This document shows positions 56,323 through 64,000 of a stretch of DNA of 64,000 nt, one piece after another (within the stretch, counting starts at the first letter, position 1; every line of letters starts with the position of its first letter). Under the pieces are notes generated by a model. The model did not search any database. It had not been told where the DNA came from and worked only from the letters and a program-made list of their open reading frames with translations. This DNA comes from Malaya genurostris. Taxonomy: Eukaryota; Arthropoda; Insecta; Diptera; Culicidae. The stretch covers positions 110,408,067 through 110,472,066 of the forward strand of contig NC_080571.1 of NCBI RefSeq assembly GCF_030247185.1, in the 5' to 3' direction. A program made the position numbers and the translations under genes.

Positions 56323-59319
56323 TTATAAAATCGAGGATTGCGACACTTTCTGAACAAACTTATGCGATGATTCACCAAAATCGAATAAATTTTCAACTAG
56401 GGAGAAAGTTCGAACACACGCTGCAATAGGTTCGTTGGCTCCAAACGATGTCCGATGGAATCTTCGTTGTAGCAAACCTGTTGATCGTAGAGTTCGTTGT
56501 GAAACCCGGAAGTCGATGAGAGACAGGATTTTTGGAGAGTCGATTTCGCCGTTGATAATCTTCGCCACAAACGCAGCTTGTTGAATCTTCCTTCGTCGTT
56601 CCAGTGTGTCAAGACCTAACAGGCGACATCGATCAGGGTACGGTGGCAGATCCAAGGGATTTCGCCAGGGAAGGTCTCTTAGCGCAAGCCGAATAAATCT
56701 TTTCTGAACACGCTCAATCCGCAAGTTCCAAACGAGTTGATATGGACTCCATACCAAACTGGCATTTTCCAGCAATGGTCGCACTAAGGAACAGTATAAC
56801 GCCTTCAAACAATGTGGATCCTTAAAATCTCTGCTGATTTTAGCTACGAATCCGAGTTGTTTCGTTGCCTTAGATATTAAAGCAGAGCGATGCTGATTAA
56901 ATGTGAGTTTTGCATCCAATACAACACCAAGGTCATTAACACGGTCAACTCTTGTATGTTTTTGTCCATCAATTTTGTAGTCGAAGATTGATGGACGAAG
57001 TATTCGGTGAAATGTAATTACTTGACATTTGGCAATGCTGATCACAAGATGGTTTCGTCGACACCATGCGACAAATTCATCTAGCAGTTCTTGAAGATGG
57101 ACGCAGTCCTCATAATTACGAATTACTATGTACAGCTTCAAATCGTCAGCGTAGATCAGCTTGCATCCATAACCAAGCAGCAAAGCGGCATCGTTGAAAA
57201 ATAGTGCAAACAAAAGGGGACCCATATTACTGCCCTGCGGAACTCCTGATTTATTCGTAAACGGGGATGAAACTGAGGTTCCCAATTGTACGCGTAGGAC
57301 TCTACCACACAAATAGGAACTCAACCATTCAACGAACTTGTGTGATGCACCAAGTCGCATCAGTTTACATAATAGAATTCGGTGGTCTATACGATCAAAA
57401 GCCGCTTTTAGATCGGTGTATACTGCATCAATTTGTACCCTTTCCTCCATACGCGAAAAGCAGGTCGAGGTAAAATCGAGCAAATTTGTACTAACGGATC
57501 GTCCTGGCATAAATCCATGCTGATCGGTTGATATATAACTTTTTGTACGAGAAAGAACAACAGAGCTGACAACTATTTCGAATAGCTTGGAGGCAGCAGA
57601 TAGGCTCGTAATACCACGATAATTTCTCACATCCTTTCGATCACCGTTTTTGTAGACTGGAAACATGAACGACTGCTTCCATATCGTTGGAAATATACCA
57701 TGCTCGAACGATTTGTTGAACACGTAACATAATGGTTCGAGCAGAGCAGTTGCACAGCGAGTATAAACGACAGAAGGAATTCCATCAGGTCCAGCCGAGT
57801 ACGAACTCTTCAGTTTCTTTGCTGCAGCACTGATCATTTCGGGAGTGATTATAAATGTACGCAAATCCACCAAGTTTTCAGGAACATATGATGCGGCGAC
57901 TTCAGCTTCGATGTTGGAGGCCACTTTCTCAGTAAACACGGAAGCGAAGAATTTAGCAAACAACTCACATGAGTCTGATGTTGATGCAGACGTCACACCG
58001 TCAAAACAAACGTTCTGAGGAATGATTGAACATTTTCGCTTCGAATTCACAAAGTTCCAAAAATTCCTGGGGTTCCTACGTAGATCCGTTTGAACTCGCA
58101 TGACGTAAGCTCTATATAAACCGGCATTCATTTTGCGGTACTCATCACTCGATTTTTTGAAATTTTGTTTTGTTTCTAAGCTCCGCCAACGACGGTGTCT
58201 GCGCTGCCAAGCATTGCGCTTTCGCTTTAAATCATGTAAACGTGATGTGGCCCACGGGGGAGAAATAGGTCGTTTAACAAATGGTAAATTTGTACTGAGC
58301 CAACGGGAGATAGTACTACAAAACGACGATGCCATCTCATCAACATTATCCGTTTCGCGCAGAGTTGTCCAACTATAATTCTGCAAATATTCCATCAGAG
58401 CTGAGAAGTCAATTTTTCTATAATTTAACCGTAAATGTGTGTCTCCCGAACTTGCTGCGTGTCGTGAATTATTGTCTTCAATGGGCAACGAAATTACTAA
58501 AGGTGGATGGTGCGGGTCAACGGGTAGGAGCGAAGCTACACACTCGTCAACAAACAATGAGCGGTCACAGGAACAAAACACTAGATCGAGTACCCGTCCG
58601 AGATGATTTTTATTTTGGTTCGACTGGTGAAGATTCAAAAAATCCATGCCATCGATCAGCGCCGTACTCGCAGCGGGCAGCGAAGAAGAGTTAAAACAAT
58701 GCGTGGTATCCAGTCCATAATCCCATACAATTCGAGGCTGATTAAAATCACCACAAACAAGAATAGTTTCATCAGCAGATGCCTTACAGTTTAGTTCAAT
58801 AACAGTGGAAATGTGTGCCTCTATTACTTCGACGATTTGACTCCTATCAGGAGGGATGTACACACCACATATGAACATTTTTTTCCCCTTAACAGTGGCA
58901 CTCGCACACACTTGTTCTAAGCATTGACCATTCACTGTTTCGATCTTTGAGCTGGTGTATTTTTGTGACACAGCAATTAAAACGCCCCCAAAACTTGTTT
59001 TGTTACTGTTAAGGGTACTACGGTCACAACGAAAAACATTGAACGATGTTCCAAACAGTTGCAGAGAGTTAATGCGATCGTCAAGTCCGGTTTCAGTCAG
59101 TATTATGACATCGTAATTACAATCGCTCGAGGCCAAAAATATATCGTCGATTTTCGTTTTCATGCCACGAACATTTTGGTAATATATCCATATCACAGCG
59201 TCTTCAGGATCGTCATGCTGCAACACGGGAACGTTTAATGTAGGAATCGATGAATTCATTGAATAATACTCGCCTCTGGTGGAAACCCGTAGGTTCCCAC
59301 CGTCATCTGCCGAACCCAC
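56323..59319 (-). CDS. CR1-like ORF2: endonuclease-reverse transcriptase
   Basis: 998 residues, intact. The endonuclease (about 40-285) shows YYQNVRGMKTK, LTETGLDD, GVYIPPD, VCGDFNQPRIVWD and DPHHPPLVISL where many LINEs have SDHxP. RT (about 490-770) shows SYSAGPDGIPSVVY, FPVYKNGDRKDVRNYRGITS, DQHGFMPGRSVSTN, YTDLKAAFDRIDH, SGVPQGSNMGPLLFALFFND and the catalytic YADD. The C-terminal block RFIRLALRDLPWRNPLDLPPY has no named domain but is shared by all copies of this clade here. There is no RNase H. It would nick target DNA and reverse transcribe the element RNA. The start lies 14 bp after the ORF1 stop. Confidence 0.92.
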   Translation of the reverse strand: MGSADDGGNLRVSTRGEYYSMNSSIPTLNVPVLQHDDPEDAVIWIYYQNVRGMKTKIDDIFLASSDCNYDVIILTETGLDDRINSLQLFGTSFNVFRCDRSTLNSNKTSFGGVLIAVSQKYTSSKIETVNGQCLEQVCASATVKGKKMFICGVYIPPDRSQIVEVIEAHISTVIELNCKASADETILVCGDFNQPRIVWDYGLDTTHCFNSSSLPAASTALIDGMDFLNLHQSNQNKNHLGRVLDLVFCSCDRSLFVDECVASLLPVDPHHPPLVISLPIEDNNSRHAASSGDTHLRLNYRKIDFSALMEYLQNYSWTTLRETDNVDEMASSFCSTISRWLSTNLPFVKRPISPPWATSRLHDLKRKRNAWQRRHRRWRSLETKQNFKKSSDEYRKMNAGLYRAYVMRVQTDLRRNPRNFWNFVNSKRKCSIIPQNVCFDGVTSASTSDSCELFAKFFASVFTEKVASNIEAEVAASYVPENLVDLRTFIITPEMISAAAKKLKSSYSAGPDGIPSVVYTRCATALLEPLCYVFNKSFEHGIFPTIWKQSFMFPVYKNGDRKDVRNYRGITSLSAASKLFEIVVSSVVLSRTKSYISTDQHGFMPGRSVSTNLLDFTSTCFSRMEERVQIDAVYTDLKAAFDRIDHRILLCKLMRLGASHKFVEWLSSYLCGRVLRVQLGTSVSSPFTNKSGVPQGSNMGPLLFALFFNDAALLLGYGCKLIYADDLKLYIVIRNYEDCVHLQELLDEFVAWCRRNHLVISIAKCQVITFHRILRPSIFDYKIDGQKHTRVDRVNDLGVVLDAKLTFNQHRSALISKATKQLGFVAKISRDFKDPHCLKALYCSLVRPLLENASLVWSPYQLVWNLRIERVQKRFIRLALRDLPWRNPLDLPPYPDRCRLLGLDTLERRRKIQQAAFVAKIINGEIDSPKILSLIDFRVSQRTLRSTGLLQRRFHRTSFGANEPIAACVRTFSLVENLFDFGESSHKFVQKVSQSSIL

Positions 59320-59333
59320 TGAAACAAGCCTGT

Positions 59334-60125
59334 TTACATGGTCTCTGAGTTGGTGGGTTGTATTCGACGGTCGTAGTTTTTTGGGTGAGGTATAAACTCA
59401 CGAAACAGCAGTCCAACATGCCATGATGCTGGATCCAACGCTTTAGTTTTCAAGTTGGGATCTAGACCAATTTTGAATGAAACGAACGACATACCAGTGA
59501 CGTCTTTTCCTTTCGGTACGAGTCGTACGAAATCTGTTGGTTCCGCTATATTCAAACAACGGGATAAGATTTTTTGAACATCACCGTCGGTGATTAACGG
59601 ATTGAACCCCGAAAGATAAAGCCAGAACTTCTCCTCGTTAGTGAAAATAGAACGAACCGACAGGTCACTGAAATCAATTTCGTTTATGCCGCGTTCAGTA
59701 GGAGCTTGAATAGTCGTTTTATCATCATCCATTCGGCGACGTTTCGTTCCCCTAGGTGTATCCGTCGGTGCTGGCCATATACGCTGTCTTTGAGCCGACA
59801 TATTGTCTATTTTATTATTGAGAGCAACAACCGCTTTAGATAACTCCTGGACTTGCGCTGGTAGATCAATATCACTAATCGAGACGGGCGGTAGAGGTTG
59901 TTGGTTCTCAGCAATATACTTGCGAATGCTTCGGCCTTTTAACTCTTCTCTGCATGGTGTACATATAAGTAATAGCTTTCCGAGATTAAAATAATCTCTC
60001 AAACCTCTAGCGTTTATACCGCAACAAGTTTGGCTGATATGTAAGAAGGATTCGCAAAAACCACAACGCATCGGTTCAATATCGTTGACATCCTCTCTGC
60101 ATTCGCCGCATTGTTTTTTAGCCAT
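59334..60125 (-). CDS. CR1-like ORF1 with PHD-like zinc finger
   Basis: 263 residues. The N-terminal Cys/His cluster is C6-C9-C21-C24-H29-C34-C55-C58, the spacing of a PHD finger. Residues 85-115 may form a short coiled coil (VQELSKAVVALNNKIDNM). A basic stretch (GTKRRRMDDD) could be a nuclear localisation signal. Residues 165-245 resemble an RRM-like fold (FWLYLSGFNP, MSFVSFKIG). ORF1 proteins bind element RNA. The start Met is the first in frame, followed by AKKQ. Intact. Confidence 0.8.
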   Translation of the reverse strand: MAKKQCGECREDVNDIEPMRCGFCESFLHISQTCCGINARGLRDYFNLGKLLLICTPCREELKGRSIRKYIAENQQPLPPVSISDIDLPAQVQELSKAVVALNNKIDNMSAQRQRIWPAPTDTPRGTKRRRMDDDKTTIQAPTERGINEIDFSDLSVRSIFTNEEKFWLYLSGFNPLITDGDVQKILSRCLNIAEPTDFVRLVPKGKDVTGMSFVSFKIGLDPNLKTKALDPASWHVGLLFREFIPHPKNYDRRIQPTNSETM

Positions 60126-60427
60126 TGCGCTTCACACCAGATTCGTGACAAACAGAAACTTAACGAAAGCGTTGTTTATGGTGATGACGTATAAGCTACT
60201 TGAGCGGGAGCAAGCACAGATCCGAACGATTTGATAAAAGCGACGCTGATTTTCTTCCTCGATAAAACACAATCGGTTGATCTTTCACGTCGAAGAACTT
60301 CTTGAAGGTTCACCAACATTAAATTGCTAACGATCGGTTGGTAAAAGATACGTTTGCAACACGAATTTTCGAAAAATCTCGACACACAACAGAGGTGTAA
60401 TAACTTCAACTTAACGAAACTTGACAT

Positions 60428-60875
60428 GTTTGTGAGTTATTGTGGTAAGAGTGACGCTGCTTTTGTTATTTTCAGAACAATGTATAAAAACAATGGCTTG
60501 AAAAGTGTCATGGAGACTCCGCTCCATTAGAAACAACAATAAAACAATGGTTTGCTGACTTCAAACATGGTTGTAGAGACACCGATGATGCAGACCGCAA
60601 TGGTCGTCCAAATGAGGCGGTAACACCAGAAAACATTTTAAAAAATCCAAAAATCGTTTTGAATGATCGAAAAGTGAAGTTGCGTGAGTTAGCTGACGTC
60701 GTAAAGATGTATAAACGTAACCAACCGGATTTTTTCGTCGATATGTGACAATGGTTGAAACATGGATACATCACCTCACTCCGGAATCTAAACGATCGTC
60801 ATGTGAGTGGACAGCGACTGGTGAACCTCGTCCAAAGCACCCGAAAGCACAACCGACGACACGACCTGCCACTCG
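60428..60875 (+). pseudogene. Mariner transposase relic, right part
   Basis: It continues the mariner whose start is at 56122. Recognisable pieces are QWFADFKHG, NGRPNEAVTPENI, NDRKVKLRELADVVK and, after a deletion and a frameshift at a T6 run (about 60734), RRYVTMVETWIHHLTPESKR. The motif that is normally DETW reads VETW, so the first catalytic Asp is lost. It is dead and older than the LINE inserted in it. Confidence 0.85.
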
Positions 60876-63355
60876 AGTATGAAAACTGTATCGAAAATTT
60901 AACTACCCCTCAGTAACTGGTAATGTCAAAACGGATTCGCTTGAAAAAATGTTGGAACTGGCAACACAAGTTGGTAAATTATTGATTTTGAAAAACAGTT
61001 ACCAGTAGCCTTGGTAACTACATATGGAATGTAAACAAAAACAAGAGATTCTCACTTAAAACGAAACCACTGAGTGTAGTTGGGCCACTGGCAGGTATTA
61101 AATTTATTATTTCAGAGAGTTTTGAGTCATTTTTTATTTAATTTGTATCTTTTTTTTAAAGAGCTGAAACAATACAAAAAATAGTATATCTTACTATGGA
61201 AGACTTAGCGAATTATGCAAGATTTCTACTAAAATCTGGAATTTCAATTTCTTCGTTTTCGATCGCCTCTCGTTCTTGTTGCTTCATTAAATCGAGCGCA
61301 TCCTTACGATTTTAACCATAATTGCTCATGAAAATTCGGATGGCCCATTCCCATATAAGAACTATATCAATAAATTCCGTAAACTACAAAAAGATATGAA
61401 AAATGTACAATATTACTTTATTTATACTTTTATTACCCCCCCCCCCCCCTTTTTTTTGTTGTACTAGAACTATTTTTTCTTCCAGTAATTAAGCCATGTA
61501 TACTGCCTGTTCGTCTTTTATTATTGTGGACACTTGTTCCCAGGTCGCGAATTTTCCTATTGCTCGAATACGATATTCGCTTAGGTACTTATATTTTTCG
61601 AATATTTCAATGAGTTCCTTTTTATAGATTGTAAATGTTTTTCCCAATTTATCATTGGAAAAATTGTATAAATTCCTAGACACATAATCTATATATTATC
61701 ACTATTTCAGTTTATGATATATGATATATCTTATCATCCTACTCCGTTGAGACAAACCAATAACATCGTTGGCGTTTTTTTCTTTTAAGTTTAAGTTGCC
61801 CGAATAACTGTTCGGGCTGGGGAAATAATAGAAGTACCCACTATTTACCGAAATACAAAATATAAGCTACAGCTAAAACAGGATGATGAAATAAAACTCC
61901 AGAATTTTGTGGTCGCAAAACTCCATTTGTTTAGTGGCGTCTTTTAGTTTTGACCAGAAGGTTTTATTTCTAACAAGTATAAATTTACTTTATAACAGTA
62001 TAGTGGTACCGAGGTTCTTCGGACGAATTATAAGACCATTGAAAAGTGAGATTACGAGTGATTTGTTGTATAATTCAATTAGGTACAGCATATTTTCTTT
62101 ATCTTTATTAATTCTCTAGAACGAATATGAAGAAAATGACATTATATACTGGAGGTGCACTCGCCACTAAAATAATCTGAAAATGATTGATAATGTGTAC
62201 AAGATTTTAATCTGTTCAGAACGAAATGCAGTTCACAAGAAGAACTATATCAGAAAAATTTAAAATTGATTGTAGGAATAGCTTTTGTATCTAAATTTGT
62301 ATATGCAATAGTGTGTAATTGTTTTTTGTATCTGAGTTTTTCATATGAAATAGTGTCATTGTTTTTTGTCAGTTTTAGAAAATCATGGTTATAGATAATT
62401 GTGATATCTTTCCTTAAGGAGGAAGAGCTGTAATGTCAGCGTTCTGAAAATGAATTTCTTTCTATGTAGATGTGCTTTGACACGATCATGGACAGAAAAT
62501 AAACAGCTTAAATAATGTGTTCTGATGAAGAGCTGGTCTTTTTATCGGTTGATCTTCAAGCAAGCAACATCTTTTATTTCAACAGTACCGAAAGTCCTGA
62601 GGATTTTAGGAACAATCAAACAGTATGTAACGAAGGACATAATAGAACCAAATTATTTAGATTTCACTAATTCACTAAATAACCGGAAAAGACAAAAAAA
62701 CTCAAATCGGTGGAATTGTTCCACAACTATTTCAAACTGTTTGTTTATTTATTCTGGTACTCCTTGGTAACTAGTTCATAGCAACTTAAACAGTGTTGCT
62801 CGAATAGTTAGTTTTTGTCATTTTCAAGGGGTCGCTATATTTATGGTAACTGGTGGTAAATCGCTCACGAACACTTTTTATTCCGATTTTTCTTCGGAGT
62901 GTCTGGTCGTGTCGTCGGCACAACAATCGGCTGGAAATGTTTTTGCCTCGTTATTTTGGTGCCAGGTGTAATATTTATTGACTATCTTGAGAAAGAAAAT
63001 AATATTAACAGTGAATATTATATAACGTTATTGGAGCTCTAGATGGAGATTACGTTGATGAATGAAGTTAATTTTGAACCAAAAAATGGTGTGCTCTTCT
63101 TTAGGCCAGGACTTTTCACCCCATATTTTAGTTTATAAATTCGGATATAAAGAAATGATATAAAAAAGGAATTTTTTAACGTTTTTTACTTCGCTTTTAG
63201 TGACGGTGTAAATATTTTAACAATCTTCACCCTGTAAGTGTGAAAATCGATCAAGTCGTTTGTTTGGCTGTATACTGGTGATGACTACCGATTGGAGTAG
63301 TTTCGAGGCCTACTAATAAATTTTTTGTTTCACCGCTTTAAGTGAAGTTATCAAA
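60876..63355. other. Unassigned AT-rich stretch
   Basis: No recognised gene. It contains a C14-T8 run at 61435-61457. The 64-codon minus frame at 61489-61683 has no motif. Phrases with 'gtaactggt' occur near 60915, 61000 and 62850, but I cannot define an element. Confidence 0.4.
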
Positions 63356-63359
63356 TTAT

Positions 63360-63830
63360 TAACCTTGTAAATCCGAAACTGGAAGTCGGACCCGGATGAA
63401 ATTCAGAAGTTTTCTATGGGACCATGAAACCTTTCAATTGAAGTTAAGTTTGCAGAAATCGTTTACGTCATCTCTGAGAAAATTGGAAAAGTAAGTAATT
63501 TGAAATAGGAAATTTTACATTAATAACCCTTTAGCTCTGGAAGTCGGATCAGAATAAAATTCATGGTAAAATTAAAAATTTCATTTTAATTTTCTAGGAA
63601 ACGGTTCAACCGTCTCTAAGAAAAGTAACTGCACTTCTATCAATTTTTTTTGCACATATCATCCTGTAATTCCGGAATCGTAAGTGGGATTCGAATAAAA
63701 CCAGCTAGATGATCTTTCACACATACAGACATTTTGCGTACTCGACAAACAGAATCGAATGGTATATGACACTCTGCCCTCAGTTCAAAAGTCGGTTTTC
63801 ACAGTGATTGCATAACATTTCCATATGAGA
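63360..63830. repeat. ~118-bp repeat units with end block
   Basis: Three to four units ('ccgaaactggaagtcgg', 'gaccatgaaacctttcaattg', 'tcatctctgagaaaa') are followed by 'cagacattttgcgtactcg' and 'gtcggttttcacagtgattg', the inverse of the left end at 27560-27650. So this copy is in the opposite orientation to that one. Confidence 0.65.
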
Positions 63831-64000
63831 AATTCAAAAAAGATTCATAAAAAGTAGACGAAATTCTGGTGATTTGTAATTTTTCTGAAAGTTATTTATT
63901 TATTATTGCAGAATTGCATTTTTTGCAACATCCCATGGAAAAGGTGATAAAAATATTTTGAATCTTAATTTCTGCTACATATCAACTTAACAATACAACA

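Larger units (their letters stand above)
56243..60427 (-). mobile_element. Near full-length CR1-like LINE
   Basis: 4.2 kb, minus strand: a 5' UTR of about 300 bp, ORF1, a 14-bp gap, ORF2 and a short 3' UTR ending in AAATAAAC repeats (T/G form at 56250-56280). A tandem-repeat tail instead of poly(A), and a PHD-like ORF1, fit the CR1 group. It is inserted in a mariner relic, whose halves flank it. Both ORFs are open throughout. Confidence 0.85.

Noticed and set aside
61435..61457. C14-T8 run as a polypurine tract of an LTR element
   Set aside because: No LTR, integrase or primer-binding site nearby.

Overview
The window is AT-rich eukaryotic DNA made almost entirely of transposable elements. 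No complete host gene is visible. The best guess at the organism is a culicine (Aedes-like) mosquito. This rests on a Juan-type LINE fragment, a mariner-superfamily relic with D,D-37-E spacing (the mosquito ITmD37E type), tRNA-derived SINEs, an I-clade LINE, and the clusters of ~118-bp 'score-gene-free' repeats common in such genomes. The assignment is inference from remembered family motifs, not from a database search.

Layout. 1-3.4 kb: nested TA-flanked MITEs, a LINE tail, and a small hAT MITE with an 8-bp target duplication. 3.46-10.17 kb: a complete Ty3/gypsy-type LTR retrotransposon on the minus strand, with two 466-bp LTRs that look identical and a 4-bp target duplication (ACCA), but with frame breaks in pol. 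11.6-12.5 kb: a 117-bp tandem satellite. 12.65-13.6 kb: a CR1-like LINE fragment split by a SINE. 18.58-24.63 kb: a full-length minus-strand I-clade LINE with two intact ORFs and a 13-bp target duplication. 26.2-30 kb: a TTAA-flanked MITE, an element built of ~118-bp units, and a tandem duplication with a nested MITE pair.

30.5-39.8 kb: a foldback-like element with degenerate ~115-bp repeats in opposite orientations. It is interrupted by a deleted mariner and by a head-to-tail pair of a (TA)n-tailed element, and that pair in turn carries a LINE fragment and a MITE. 39.8-43.9 kb: a broken CR1-like LINE split by a hAT element that carries a mariner with ~180-bp inverted ends. 44.7-46.3 kb: a 5'-truncated Juan-like LINE with a poly(A) tail and a 14-bp target duplication. 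48.4-49.3 kb: an ITmD37E relic. 52.2-53.0 kb: a decayed 3' piece of the same I family as the 18-24 kb copy. 56.1-60.9 kb: a nearly full-length CR1-like LINE with two intact ORFs, inserted inside a mariner relic.

The genes do not form a host pathway. They are the replication machinery of independent selfish elements: endonuclease plus reverse transcriptase for the LINEs, protease/RT/RNase H/integrase for the LTR element, and DDE transposases for the DNA elements. Nesting gives a relative age order: the mariner relic is older than the CR1-like LINE at 56-60 kb, and the LINE at 39.8-43.9 kb is older than the hAT, which is older than the nested mariner. I did not find a convincing new biological system. 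The most notable observations are the two possibly active LINEs, the young LTR element with frame breaks, the twice-used TA site in one MITE family, the head-to-tail dimer with a single target duplication, and the symmetrised mariner.
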